This document shows, piece by piece, positions 41,429 through 54,519 of a stretch of 64,000 nt of DNA. The translations under genes and the position numbers were made by a program. Each line of letters begins with the position of its first letter. Positions within the stretch are counted from its first letter, which is position 1. The stretch comes from Torymus aiolomorphi (taxonomy: Eukaryota > Arthropoda > Insecta > Hymenoptera > Torymidae). The notes below the pieces were generated by a model that was not told the DNA's origin, did no database searches, and was given only the letters and a program-made list of their open reading frames with translations. Location of the stretch: contig CM070873.1 of the NCBI GenBank assembly GCA_036365515.1, positions 19,483,757 to 19,547,756 of the forward strand. Direction: 5' to 3'.

Positions 41429-41464
<36 letters not shown>

Positions 41465-41620
41465 CTATATTATATAGTTGTAAGGCTCAAAATGGGTACC
41501 TACCCCACTCCACACCCCTCCACTTCCCCTCCACGCCCTCTTCACCGACCCCTCCACCTACCCCTTCACCTATCTCACCATACTTAATCCATTCCTCATA
41601 TTACGCTAAAAATTTTATAT
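41344..41620. repeat. (TA)n and pyrimidine-rich tract
   Basis: (TA)n at about 41431-41463, then a C/T-rich stretch with CCCCTCCAC repeats (41500-41590). No gene. Confidence 0.7.
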
Positions 41621-41935
41621 AGGGTGTTTCCGGATTCGCTGGTAATAAATCAGTAATCAGATTTTGAGAATTTAAAATGGCGGATCGATGATGGAAGCCA
41701 AATATTGAAATATTACTGGATCTTGCTGTAAAATGTATGTACGGAATTTCTGGATACGATGATTATGAATCTGAACTCAGATTTTCAGAATCCAAAATGG
41801 CGGATCGAATATGGAGGCCAAATATTTAAATATTAATGGATTTTGCTGAAAATTGTATTTTATGGGTTTCCGGATTCTCTGATTAGGAATCTGAACGCAG
41901 ATTTTGTAAATACAAAATGGCGGACAAAAATTGAA
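41621..41935. repeat. ~125-bp tandem repeat with AAAATGGCGGA, three copies
   Basis: Each copy runs TTTCCGGATTC.CTG.T.A...ATCTGAAC.CAGATTTT and ends in AAAATGGCGGA. Diverged 15-20% by eye. Confidence 0.75.
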
Positions 41936-42039
41936 ATATCTTATATTAAAGTGACACCACTATTTTCTCCGGTTCTCCGGTTCTCCGGATCTCTGGTCTG
42001 GAAGTACATAATTTCTTTAATAAGATTGACGCATTTTTA

Positions 42040-42310
42040 TGGAACAATTTTCGGACAATTTTCGGACAATTTTCAGACAATTTTGGGACAATTTATGGAC
42101 AGTTTTGGGACCGTTTTGGGACAGTTTCGGGAAAATTTTGGGACAATTTCGGGACAATGTTGGGACAATTTTGGGACATTTTTGGGACAATTTTGGGACA
42201 TTTTTGGGACAATTTTAGGACAATTTTTAGATCATTTCGTGAAAGTTTCGGGATAATTTTGGGACAATTTTGGGATCATTTCGTGAAAATTTCGGGACCA
42301 ATTCGGGATC
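42040..42310. repeat. GGGACAATTTT minisatellite, >20 copies
   Basis: 10-12-bp units GGGACAATTTT/TCGGGACAATTT with small variants (GGGATCATTTCGTGAAA). The ORF through it (GQF..NFGTI repeats) is a repeat artefact. Confidence 0.85.
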
Positions 42311-42930
42311 ATTTATGATTAATGTAAACATCAAAATGTTAACATCATGTCTATATATGTATAGAAGCTCTCTGACAGCGTGTATGCAATAAGAACATAA
42401 TTGATTATCAAAGTTATAAATATATTGTTCAATATATTGATATTTAGCTGAAATGGTTAAGTAAAGGTTAAGTAAAGATTTTGAAAAATAACATTTACAC
42501 GCTTTAAATATTTATTTTAAATATTTTTAAAGCACTGCTAATTTTACACTGATGCTGCATTACTTTTGCTTCTTTTGCGTTTGGCACATCGAGCTCACGT
42601 CGTATCGATTACGTATTTTTATCGTGTTATTTTCTAACTACAATGGCTCATGTAATACTCGTAGGAACTCATCTTCGTTCTTTTTTCAGTAAACAGGCGA
42701 TCTTTTGTATTAGCTGTAAAAGAAAAAATTGATCAAAAATTATTTTGCTTACATCTCAGTAAAAAGTATAAATCAAAAGTATCGATAAATACCTTCCTAA
42801 CTATCGCATCATATCCACAGGTTAGTAATGTGTCTGTATTCGGCACCTCCAGCGTGATGACGTGACTTCCTTGGCTGACAGTGAAAAATATATTTCCAAA
42901 AATACTGTAACTCATTGTTTTTTATATTAA
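42311..42930. other. AT-rich stretch, no gene seen
   Basis: No feature recognised; the 60-codon minus frame at 42733-42915 has no family resemblance. Confidence 0.5.
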
Positions 42931-42939
42931 TAATACTAT

Positions 42940-43330
42940 TCAGCGCTGCATTTGTAAAAATGCTGCAGCCGTTTGACTTCTGTTTAGCCTATAAGATATA
43001 ATCCATAACATAATATAATTTTTTTTCATCAAACTTTCCAGCGCTACATTCAAAATGATGCTGCCGTTCATAATAATTATTTTCAGCGCATGCAATTTTT
43101 GAAATGTTCATACTATTTGTTATTTTTTTTTACAAATCGCTGTATTCATTCAAATGCTGCAGCCGAATTTTTAATTATTTTTTTCGGTTTCCAGCGCAGC
43201 ATTTACCACAATGATGTTGGTGTTCTATAATTTTTTTTTTAATTATGACTTTATCAACATGTTGCTATTAATTTTTTAATAATTTTTTTTTATTCAGCGT
43301 TTTTGAATGCTGCAGCCGAGTTGTCAAATA
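42940..43330. repeat. Array of five CAGCGCTGCATT...AATGCTGCAGC hairpins
   Basis: Imperfect inverted repeats at about 42940, 43040, 43130, 43190 and 43295, spaced ~60-105 bp, separated by T-rich DNA. They lie downstream (on the minus strand) of the Helitron coding end. Confidence 0.65.
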
Positions 43331-43511
43331 TTCTTTTTAACTTTTTAATCATATTTATCAAAATATTGTAATTAATTTTGTAATTTTTTTAATTTAGAAT
43401 TCAAATTTTTTAATTATAAAATTTCTTTGTACACAATATTTTTAGTGTAAATTTTCTTGTTATGCTTTATATTATCACATTCTATTTTTGCATTGTTTAG
43501 TAAAAGCACTT

Positions 43512-45607
43512 TCACATTTTTTCTACTTTTATAGTATATTTATAATTGACCATGAGTAAAGACTGGTGTTGGAAGGTAGATACCGACTTCATAGTATGAT
43601 TGTCCTTGTGATTTATTGTCATTGCGAAACCTAATCGTATTGGAAATTGTTTGCGACGCATATTAAATGGAATTTCTTCTTTGGATGGTGATAAAGATAT
43701 TCTTGGAATTAACACTAATTTTCCTATGTTTTTGCCGCTTAAAATTTGTGCTTCAATTGAATACTTTAACAATTTCTTCACTGATAACCTTGTTCCATTA
43801 CAAAGACCTTTATTTAAATTTAAATTTCTTAAAAGGATCACTATTGCATCGACTTTTAATTTCAGCTTATGTGGTGGAAGTCCATTGGGAGTTAATGAAT
43901 TAAGAAATTCAGTTGGTAAAATAACATCGAGATTTTGTTCATTATCATCCTCTGCTGTATCTATACTTAAATATTCAATAGTATCCCCTTCCATTCTGTT
44001 TTAAAATTTCATTATTAATGTTAATAACATCATTATTTCTAGGTGCCAGAATAATTTTATCGTTTAAATTTTTATCGTTAATTTTTATTTCATTTCCATA
44101 AATTTCTGTAATAATATCTTCTTCTTTGGTCATTATTTCATCAGGGATGTGAATTAACTCATTTTCTTCTTCATATGAATTTGAACGTTTTCCTTCGCCT
44201 ATATTTAATAACCATTCTTTAAAATTATTATCATCATCAGATACTCGGAGATTTTCATTTAGTGTCATGCGTATAAAATTTGGCCATAAATAACTGGACT
44301 TGACTGAATTCTCAATAAATTCAATGCGACTACCATGCCGAACAACTGGTAATATTTGCCTAAAATCTCCTGAAACAAGTACAGTTTTACCACCAAAAAT
44401 TTCTTTGGCATTGCATATATCTTGAAGAAGGCGGTCAACGGCTTCAAAAGCAAATTTAGATGTCATGGATATTTCATCCCATATTATAATTTGTACTTCT
44501 TTAAATTTTTTACCATCATTTGAATTATGTTTCACATTACATGTGGTACTCTCGGTTATATTCAAAGGTAATTTAAATGTGGTATGTACTGTTTTTCCAT
44601 TTTTCAATAAATCCGCTGCAATACACGTCCAAACCACACATAAAAATGGTATATTATAAAATTTCAAGGAATCTATTAGAATATTAAGTAAGTAACTTTT
44701 TCCACTGCCTCCTGGTCCATCAATAAAAATACAATTTTTCTGTTTTTGTTTCAAACTTTCTAAAACAGCATTGAATATATTTTTTGATTGGTTTTGAGTG
44801 TATTTATTTTAAGATGTACTTCATTCAGTGTATTGCATTTTTCATAAAATGTCTCATCATTATATTCTTCTATATACGTAGAAATATCTGGTAATTTAAA
44901 ATCAGTTAAAGAATATCCATTTATTTGTAAATTTTTATGAATTATATTCAATGCAATATTTTCACCAATACTTTTTTCATATTTGGAATTATAGAAGAAA
45001 ACTTTATATTTTTTATATAATTCTCTTGCATTAATAGGATTATGATAAATAAAAATAAATGAAAATAATTCACAAAGTGCCGTAGGAAACTGTACTTGTG
45101 TCGCTTCTTTTAAACATCTATCCTACTATTCATCCTCATTCACTAAATGTTTTGCATCAGCAGCTTCATAAAATGTGGGATGTGTTACACAATTAACGGT
45201 ACGTAAATTTTCGAATGAAGTAGCTCCTTTAAAGGGTAAAAGCAATAATCTAATGAAATACCTTTGTCGATGTTTTGGATTAACTAAATACCTTCTACTT
45301 AATATAGGTTTTTTAGTTTTCTCCTTCTACTCCATGTCTTAAGGTTTTCATCAAATGTATAATGTATTGGAATTTCGGAATATAAATAATTACGTGCTTC
45401 TGAATCAATTTGATTTAATTTAAAATATGCCGTTAAAGTAGTTTCAACATTTTTATTTAGTAATTCGTTTTCTTGACTTCTTTAAAATATACTTCTTGTG
45501 CATTTTCATCGTGGGCAGCTAAACGTTTTATAGTATGTGATGTTTCGTATAATACATATTCCAACAGTCTACGCATAGCTTCTGGTGCTATAAATATCTT
45601 GTATTAA
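43512..45607 (-). pseudogene. Helitron helicase (Pif1-like) part, C-terminal half of Rep/Hel
   Basis: Continues the Helitron protein interrupted at 45607. Seen on the minus strand: RYLSAPEAMRRLLEYVLYET (Rep-helicase linker, at 45590), NCVTHPTFYEAADAKHLV (near 45170), Walker A DGPGGSGKSYLLN (near 44715), Walker B IIWDEISMTSKFAFEAVDRL (near 44480), SGDFRQILPVV, and C-terminal motifs MLLRNLN-like VILLRNLNLNKGLCNGTRLS and FPIRLGFAMTIN. By family it unwinds DNA for rolling-circle transposition. Frames change near 43985, 44757 and several times between 45000 and 45500; the last motif degenerates after FAMTIN. Decayed. Confidence 0.88.
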
Positions 45608-48600
45608 ACGTCTCTGAAGTTGGCATAACACTTTTGCAGAAATGAGAATCTAAGTAATGGATATTTTGCCGTAAATTATCCGTAAATTATCCGTGAAAGC
45701 CGCAATTTTGCCGCGGCAATTTTTATTAAAAAATTCGAATGTCCTGCCAACTTCAGATGAAGTTAGCAAACCACCCCTCCAAAACCTAAGTTTACATTAG
45801 TCCTACCAAAACCAAACGCACATAGGAATGTGCCGCTTTTTTGCCGCAAAAGAACAGTGCTATATAGAAAATGAAATAACAATTAATATTATAATTATAA
45901 ACAATAATTATGTCAAACACTAAGAACATAGCAAACCACGGCTCAGAAACTAACTTTAGACCCCTTATACCGCCGCCATACTAGCACAGGAATTTGCCGC
46001 TTTTTTGCCGTGAGACAGTGGTGTTATGTAGAAAACGAAAAACTATTTTTTACTATTGTTATAAATAATAGCAGCGTTAATTCACATGAAAATAGAAAAC
46101 CACGGCCATGAAACTAACTTTAGACGACTCATACCGCCAACATACTGGCACAGAAATTTGCCGCTTTTTTGCCATGACACAACGGTGTTATATAGAAGTA
46201 GAAGAAATAATTTTTAATATTTGTTATAAATAATAGTTGCGTAAATTCATATGAAGGTAGCAAACCACGGCGATGAAACTAACTTTAGACGACTGATACC
46301 GCCAACATACTGGCACAGGAATTTGCCGCTTTTTTGCCGTGAGGCAACGGTGTTATGTAGAAAAAGAAAAAAAAATTGATTTATTATTTATAAACAATAA
46401 TAATGTCAAACAATAAGAAGATAGCAGACCCCAACCCAGAAACCAACTTTAGACGACACTTAAGGCCACTATACTAGCAGATGATTTTGCCGATTTTTTG
46501 CCGTGACACAAAGGTGTTATATAGAAGATGAAAAAATAGTTTTTACTATTTGTTATAAATAATAGTTGTGTAAATTCACACGAAGTCAGCAGATCACGGT
46601 AATGAAACTAACTTTATAATACTCATATCGACGCAATAGGAGCTCAGGAATGGGCCACTTTTTTTGCCGTGATTTTTTGCAGTGTTGTTATGTAGATGAT
46701 GAAAAAATAATTTTTAATCTTTGTTATAGATAATAGTTGCGTGAATTCATATGAAGGTAGCAAACCACGGCCATGAAACTAACATTAGACGACTTATACC
46801 GCCGCCATACTAGCACAGGAATTTGCCGAATTTTGCCGTGGGACAGTCGTGTTATGTAGGAGATGAAAAAATAATTTTTAATATTTGTTATAGATAATAG
46901 TTGCGTGAATTCATATGAAGGTAGCAAACCATGGCCATGAAACTAACTTTAGACGACTCATACCGCCAACATACTGGAACAGAAATTTGCCGCTTTTTTG
47001 CCGTGATACAACGGTGTTATATAGAAGTAGAAGAAATAATTTTTAATATTTGTTACAAATAATAGTTGCGTAAATTCATATGAAGGTAGCAAACCACGGC
47101 GATGAAACTAACTTTAGACGACTGATACCGCCAACATACTGGCACAGGAATTTGCCGCTTTTTTGCCGTGAGGCAACGTTGTTATGTAGAAAAAGAAAAA
47201 AAAATTGATTTATTATTTATAAACAATAATAATGTCAAACAATAAGAAGATAGCAGACCCCAACCCAGAAACCAACTTTAGACGACACTTAAGGCCACTA
47301 TACTAGCAGATGATTTTGCCGATTTTTTGCCGTGACACAAAGGTGTTATATAGAAGATGAAAAAATAGTTTTTACTATTTGTTATAAATAATAGTTGTGT
47401 AAATTCACACGAAGTCAGCAGATCACGGTAATGAAACTAACTTTATAATACTCATATCGACGCAATAGGAGCTCAGGAATGGGCCACTTTTTTTGCCGTG
47501 ATTTTTTGCAGTGTTGTTATGTAGATGATGAAAAAATAATTTTTAATCTTTGTTATAGATAATAGTTGCGTGAATTCATATGAAGGTAGCAAACCACGGC
47601 CATGAAACTAACATTAGACGACTTATACCGCCGCCATACTAGCACAGGAATTTGCCGAATTTTGCCGTGGGACAGTCGTGTTATGTAGGAGATGAAAAAA
47701 TAATTTTTAATATTTGTTATAGATAATAGTTGCGTGAATTCATATGAAGGTAGCAAACCATGGCCATGAAACTAACTTTAGACGACTCATACCGCCAACA
47801 TACTGGAACAGAAATTTGCCGCTTTTTTGCCGTGATACAACGGTGTTATATAGAAGTAGAAGAAATAATTTTTAATATTTGTTACAAATAATAGTTGCGT
47901 AAATTCATATGAAGGTAGCAAACCACGGCGATGAAACTAACTTTAGACGACTGATACCGCCAACATACTGGCACAGGAATTTGCCGCTTTTTTGCCGTGA
48001 GGCAACGGTGTTATGTAGAAAAAGAAAAAAAAATTGATTTATTATTTATAAACAATAATAATGTCAAACAATAAGAAGATAGCAGACCCCAACCCAGAAA
48101 CCAACTTTAGACGACACTTAAGGCCACTATACTAGCAGATGATTTTGCCGATTTTTTGCCGTGACACAAAGGTGTTATATAGAAGATGAAAAAATAGTTT
48201 TTACTATTTGTTATAAATAATAGTTGTGTAAATTCACACGAAGTCAGCAGATCACGGTAATGAAACTAACTTTATAATACTCATATCGACGCAATAGGAG
48301 CTCAGGAATGGGCCACTTTTTTTGCCGTGATTTTTTGCAGTGTTGTTATGTAGATGATGAAAAAATAATTTTTAATCTTTGTTATAGATAATAGTTGCGT
48401 GAATTCATATGAAGGTAGCAAACCACGGCCATGAAACTAACATTAGACGACTTATACCGCCGCCATACTAGCACAGGAATTTGCCGAATTTTGCCGTGGG
48501 ACAGTCGTGTTATGTAGGAGATGAAAAAATAATTTTTAATATTTGTTATAGATAATAGTTGCGTGAATTCATATGAAGGTAGCAAACCATGGCCATGAAA

Positions 48601-51600
48601 CTAACTTTAGACGACTCATACCGCCAACATACTGGAACAGAAATTTGCCGCTTTTTTGCCGTGATACAACGGTGTTATATAGAAGTAGAAGAAATAATTT
48701 TTAATATTTGTTACAAATAATAGTTGCGTAAATTCATATGAAGGTAGCAAACCACGGCGATGAAACTAACTTTAGACGACTCATACCGCCAACATACTGG
48801 CACAGGAATTTGACGCTTTTTTGCCGTGAGGCAACGGTGTTATGTAGAAAAAGAAAAAAAAATTGATTTATTATTTATAAACAATAATAATGTCAAACAA
48901 TAAGATGATAGCAGACCTCGACCCAGAAACCAACTTTAGACGACACTTATGGCCACTATAATAGCAGATGATTTTGCCGCTTTTTTCCCGTGACACAAAG
49001 GTGTTATATAGAAGATGAAAAAATAGTTTTTATTATTTGTTATAAATAATAGTGGCGTAAATTCACACGAAGTCAGCAGACCACGGTAATGAAACTAACT
49101 TTATACTAGTCATATCGGCGCAATAGAAGCTCAGGAATTGGCCGTTTTTTACCGTGGAACAGTGTTGTTATGTAGATGATGAAAAAATAATTTTTAATAT
49201 TTGTTATAGATATGCGTGAATTCATATGAAGGTACCAAACCACGGCCATGAAACTAACATTAGACGACCCATACCGCCGCCATACTAGCACAGGAATTTG
49301 CCGCTTTTTTGCCGTGACACAACGGTGTTATATAGAAGTAGAAGAAATAATTTTTAATATTTGTTATAGATAATAGTTGCGTGAATTCGTATGAAGGTAG
49401 CAAACCACGGCCATGAAACTAACATTAGACGACTTATACCGCCGCCATACTAGCACAGGAATTTGCCGAATTTTGCCGTGGGACAGTCGTGTTATGTAGG
49501 AGATGAAAAAATAGTTTATATTATTGTTATAAATAATATATGCGTGAATTCATATGAAGGTAGCAACCACGGCCATGAAACTAACATTAGACGACTCATA
49601 CCGCCAACATACTGGCACAGGAATTTGCCGCTTTTTCGCCGTGAGGCAACGGTGTTATGTAGAAAAAGAAAAAAAAATTGATTTATTATTATAAACAATA
49701 ATAATGTCAAACAATAAGAAGATAGCAGACCTCGACTCAGAAACTAACTTTAGACGACACTTAAGGCCACTATACTAGCAGATGATTTTGCCGCTTTGTT
49801 GCCGTGACACAAAGGTGTTATATAGAAGATGAAAAAATAGTTTTTACTATTTGTTATAAATAATAGTTGCATAAATTCACACGAAGTCAGCAGACCACGG
49901 TAATGAAACTAACTTTATACTAGTCATATCGGCGCAATAGAAGCTCAGGAATTGGCCGTTTTTTGCCGTGGAACAGTGTTGTTATGTAGAAGATGAAAAA
50001 CTAATTTTTACTATTGTTATAAATAATAGTTGCGTCAATTCACATGAAAATAGCAGAACACGGCCATGAAACTAACTTTAGATGACCCATATCGCCGCCA
50101 TACTAGCACAGGAATTTGCCGCTTTTTTGCCGCGAGGCTACGGTATTATGTAGAAAACGAAAAAATATTTTTTACTATTGTTCTAAATAATAGTTTCGTC
50201 AAACAATAAGAAGATAGCAGACCTCGACCTGGAAACTAAGTTTAGACGACTAATACCGCCAACATACTGGCACAGGAATTTGCCGCTTTTTTGCCGTGAG
50301 ACAGCGGTGTTATGTAGAAAACGAAAAACTATTTTTTAGTATTGTTATAAATAATAGCAGCGTTAATTCACATGAAAATAGCAAACCACGGGCATTAAAA
50401 CTACTTTAGACGACTCATACCGCCAACATACTGGCACATAAATTTGCCGCTTTTTTGCCGTGACACAACGGTGTTATATAGAAGTAGAAAAAATAATTTT
50501 TAATATTTGTTATAAATAATAGTTGCGTAAATTCATATGAAGGTAGCAAACCCCGACGATGAAACTAACTTTAGACAACTCATACCGCCAAAATACTGGC
50601 ACAGGAATTTGCCGCTTTTTTGCCGTGAGGCAACGGTGTTATGTACAAAAAGAAAAAAAAATTGATTTATTATTATAAACAATAATAATGTCAAACAATA
50701 AGAAGATAGCAGACCTCAACCCGGAAACCAACTTTAGACGACACTTAAGGCCACTATACTAGCAGATGATTTTGCCGCTTTTTTGCCGTGACACAAAGGT
50801 GTTATATAGAAGATGAAAAAATAGTTTTTACTATTTGTTATAAATAATAGTTGCGTAAATTCACACAAAGTCAGCAGACCACGGCAATGAAACTAACTTT
50901 ATACTACTCATATCGGCGCAATAGGAGCTCAGGAATTGGCCGCTTCTTTGCCGTGAGACCGTGTTGTTATGTAGATGATGAAAAAATAATTTTTAATATT
51001 TGTTATAGATAATAGTTCCGTGAATTCATATGAAGGTAGCAAACCACGGCCATGAAACTAACATTAGACGACTTATACGGCCGCCATACTAGCACAGGAA
51101 TTTGCCGCTTTTTTGCCGTGGGACAGTGGTGTTATGTAGGAGATGAAAAAATAATTTTTAATATTTGTTATAGATAATAGTTGCGTGAATTCATATGAAG
51201 GTAGCAAACCATGGCCATGAAACTAACTTTAGACGACTCATACCGCCAACATACTGGAACAGAAATTTGCCGCTTTTTTGCCGTGATACAACGGTGTTAT
51301 ATAGAAGTAGAAGAAATAATTTTTAATATTTGTTACAAATAATAGTTGCGTAAATTCATATGAAGGTAGCAAACCACGGCGATGAAACTAACTTTAGACG
51401 ACTCATACCGCCAACATACTGGCACAGGAATTTGCCGCTTTTTGCCGTGAGGCATGCACCGGTTATGTAGAAAAAGAAAAAAAATTGATTTATTATTATA
51501 AAGAATAATAATGTCGAACAATAAGAAGATAGCAGACCTCAACCCGGAAACCAACTTTAGACGACACTTAAGGCCACTATACTAGCAGATGATTTGGCCG

Positions 51601-52378
51601 CTTTTTTGCCGTGACACAAAGGTGTTATATAGAAGATGAAAAAATAGTTTTTACTATTTGTTATAAATAATAGTTGCGTAAATTCACACGAAGTCAGCAG
51701 ACCACGGCAATGAAACTAACTTTATACTACTCATATCGGCGCAATAGGAGCTCAGGAATTGGCCGCTTTTTTGCCGTGAGACAGTATTGTTATGTAGAAG
51801 ATGAAAAAATAATTTTTACTATTGTTATAAATAATAGTTGCGTCAATTCACGTGAAAGAGCAGAATACGGCCATGAAACTAACTTTAGACAACCCATACC
51901 GTCGCCATACTAGCACAGGAATTTGCTGCTTTTTTGCCGTGAGGCAACGGTAGTATGTAGAAAACGAAAAAATATTTTTTACTATTGTTCTAAATAATAG
52001 TTGCATCAAACAATAAGAAGATAGCAGACCTCGACCTGGAAACTAACTTTAGACGACAGTTAACACCACTATACTGGCACACGTATTTGCCGCTTTTTTG
52101 CCGTGAGGCAACGGTGTTATATAGAGGATGAAAAAATAATTTTTAATATTTGTTATAAATAATAGTTGCGTAAATTCATATGAAGGTAGCAAACCACGGC
52201 CATGCAACTAAATTTAGACGACTTATACCGTCGCCATACTAGCACAGGAATTTGCCGCTTTTTTGCCGTGAGACAGTGGTGTTATGTAGAAGATGAAAAA
52301 ATAGTTTTTACTATTTGTTATAAATGATAGTTCCGTAAATTCATATGGAAATTGCAGACGACGGCCCAGAAACTCACT
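45608..52378. repeat. Left FB arm: tandem array of ~138-bp monomers
   Basis: About 48 diverged monomers with the core CATGAAACTAACTTTAGACG, then ATACCGCC..CATACT.GCACAG and TTGCCGCTTTTTTGCCGTGA. The outer 200 bp (45608-45810) are unique to the tip and near-identical to the right tip. ORFs through the array are repeat artefacts. Confidence 0.92.
46220..48780. repeat. 829-bp higher-order repeat, ~3.1 copies
   Basis: Six successive monomers form an 829-bp block repeated almost without change: identical stretches start at 46724, 47553 and 48382. Differences are single bases (for example GGTG/GTTG at about 47175). The same monomer order, more diverged, reappears near 51000-51500. Confidence 0.92.
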
Positions 52379-53085
52379 TTAGATGGTGTTACTTGAAAGT
52401 AGAAGTAACCATATAATTAATACACATGACATAAGCTATGATCTTAGAAGGGTTTATCGCCCGTGACGCTTGAATATTTGTAGCTTCGGCGCTTCAGCGT
52501 GATGAACTGACTAGGTGTTGGAAAAGTTCCGGGGAATAGATTTCCTCGCGAATTTTTTTCTGGCTTTCTTGTATTGTTAGAAAGTAGAGAAAATCATAAT
52601 ATTAATGCAAATGACTGTGACAATGGTCTTAGATGCATTTTTTCAACTATGCCGCTCGAAAATTCGTTTGTTCGGCACTTAGAAGGGACGAAATGCGTAT
52701 ATTTTGCTAGCTTTCTTGCATTATTAGAAAGTAGGAAGACCATCAAATTAATGTGAATATTCAGAATGTCTTGACTATTTCTTCATATACCAATCTTACC
52801 TGTATTCCGCGGCATCCATGTAATATTTGTTTGGGGGGTGGAAATCGACATTTCGCTGGGGCGAACGTTGCAAACTTCAACCACATACACGGTAAATTTC
52901 TCGCGCCTCCTTCTTATCGACCAAAATTAATTCTTTAGATGCTTTAACATGACCACTCATTACTTTGGCTTCCTTCTAAAGGAAGCTTTGTGATAGTAAA
53001 CAAAAAGTTTTTGAGAAGATTTGTGAGAATGTTGTTTAGCAAATTTGGAATCGAAACACATTATTTTTGGAAAATGTCCCTATGG
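52379..53085. repeat. FB middle: ~160-bp diverged repeats with CTTTCTTG..AGAAAGTAG
   Basis: Three copies (about 52390, 52565, 52710), each with a small inverted repeat CTTTCTTGTATTGTTAGAAAG. No gene. Confidence 0.55.
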
Positions 53086-53089
53086 ATGT

Positions 53090-53140
53090 ATGTGTGTGTG
53101 CGCGCGCGCGCGTGTGTGTGTGTGTGTGTGTGTGTGTATA
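53090..53140. repeat. (TG)n/(CG)n microsatellite
   Basis: Alternating purine-pyrimidine TGTGTGCGCGCG...TGTG, about 50 bp. Confidence 0.9.
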
Positions 53141-53838
53141 AACTTATATATAGATATACAACATGCGTAACATACACACACGCGGACCCGTGAAGACGCA
53201 CCCTTATACACTGAGAGCTTTGGCGTGCGTGATGTATGTATAGATGCAATCACAATAACTAGATATACACATACGTCGAGCAAAGTCGTGTTTTCTGCTG
53301 TTTGCTTATTCGTGCAGCTCCATAACAACTGCAGGAAAACAAAGCAGCACTTGCAGAAAAACTTTGAATCACAGTAAATAAAATGTATTTTTATGTATAC
53401 CAAATTTTAAAATTATAATACAATATCGACGGCTGAGAGGAAGAAGAAGGTATGTCGGCGCGCGGATGAAGAACGACGTATCTCGGCGCGCTGGTGAAGA
53501 ACGACGTATCTCGGCTAGGGGGCACGCGATACACCGTTTTCGCGTAAAATACTCTTTTCAATTCGTTCATAAACATTCGCTGAGTCTTTCGAAAAAAATA
53601 CACATATTCATAGATTATTCCGTTCTCTTTCTAGTAACATTATTGCTTTTTTCTCTAAAAGGCTTTCTTTTCATAGAAAATTCAAGTCAAATGTTCAGAA
53701 CCATTTGTCTCGAAGTATACGTTTTTTTCAAAATACATTATACATTTGTCACGGACTCAGCTCGATCGTCATCCAAGCCGTCACGCATACGCCTCATGAT
53801 AAGGACTAAGACACTCGCGATGCTCTCGAGCAAGCATC
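53141..53838. other. FB middle, unassigned; 27-bp GAAGAACGACGTATCTCGGC repeat
   Basis: Three short tandem copies at about 53443-53515. The 140-codon frame 53466-53888 crosses this repeat, a hairpin and the tRNA-like sequence, so I do not accept it as a gene. A perfect 10-bp hairpin TCGCGATGCT...AGCATCGCGA is at 53815-53842. Confidence 0.5.
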
Positions 53839-53855
53839 GCGACGTTGGCTCAGTG

Positions 53856-54460
53856 CACGGAAAGAAATACCCTATGAAAAATTACTAGAATCTCAGGTAA
53901 AGATGGGACATACTCACACTCTTGAGCAATTTAGTATACTTCTACTAATTATTAGCATAGTTCTATTAAAAATTAATAGAAAAAGTTTTAAAATTTATTA
54001 TAGTTACGATTAATTTTTAGTAGATAATATGGTAAAAATTTAAAATCTAAATTTTAACAGAATATAAAATAATTTTTAACATATTATCTACTAAAAATTA
54101 ATAGAATTAGTTTAATTTTTAGTCTAAGTTATACTGAAAATTTAATAGACAGTATAGTAATTTTGTTGGCGCGAGGGCTGTCCGTAAAACAGGGTGTACC
54201 ATATGTAGACAAGTCGAAACCTTACTTATAAGTGCGGCAGTGGCCGAGTGGATAAGAGCGCAGCTTCGTAATCGGAGGGTCGAGGGTTCGAATCTCCTTC
54301 TCCGGAGTTTTTTTTTTCTCATGAATTTCAACCTCTCGTCAAAATTACTATAATATATTATAAAACTTGATAGAATGCAAGTATGTCCCACTTTTAATTA
54401 ACACTCTAGTAAATTTTAGTGGATATTCCACTAATTTTTCATAAGGAATTTTTTTCCGTG
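53856..54460. mobile_element. 605-bp inverted-repeat element in the tRNA-like sequence
   Basis: Ends CACGGAAAGAAATACCCTAT and CACGGAAAAAAATTCCTTAT (right end reversed); flanking TG at 53854-53855 and 54461-54462 suggests a 2-bp duplication. Interior is full of TAGAAT/ATTAATAGA..ATTTTTAGT words. It carries another tRNA-derived unit. Confidence 0.75.
54232..54306 (+). repeat. tRNA-derived SINE head inside the 605-bp element
   Basis: A box GTGGCCGAGTGGATAAGAGC, B box GGGTTCGAATC, then nine T (Pol III stop). Loop TTCGTAA would give a CGT anticodon, but the anticodon and acceptor stems do not pair. Not a functional tRNA. Confidence 0.6.
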
Positions 54461-54519
54461 TGGTATAGAGCGCGGGCCTAGAAACCCCGAGATCGCGTGT
54501 TCGAATTCCGCTCGTCGCA

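Larger units (their letters stand above)
53839..54519 (+). pseudogene. tRNA-like cloverleaf split by a 605-bp insertion
   Basis: 5' part 53839-53855 (GCGACGTTGGCTCAGTG), 3' part 54463-54519. Together 74 nt: acceptor stem GCGACG/CGTCGC (6 of 7 pairs), D stem GCTC/GAGC, anticodon stem CGGGC/CCCCG (4 of 5), loop CTAGAAA, short variable loop, T loop TTCGAAT. The anticodon would be AGA, but a serine tRNA should have a long variable arm, so it is more likely a tRNA-derived repeat or pseudo-tRNA. The insertion is in the D loop, between the two TG copies. Confidence 0.65.

Noticed and set aside
41843..42256. 137-codon ORF rich in GQF..NFGT
   Set aside because: Translation of the GGGACAATTTT minisatellite.
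46724..48585. Three identical 67-codon ORFs at exact 829-bp intervals
   Set aside because: They are the same frame through the FB higher-order repeat; no start context or domain, and neighbouring monomers break the frame.
45608..52378. CRISPR-like array
   Set aside because: Monomers are ~138 bp, diverged head-to-tail repeats without unique spacers, in a eukaryotic Foldback arm.
53466..53888. 140-codon ORF in the middle of the FB element
   Set aside because: It crosses a tandem repeat, a hairpin, a tRNA-like half and the end of a mobile element; composition changes along its length.
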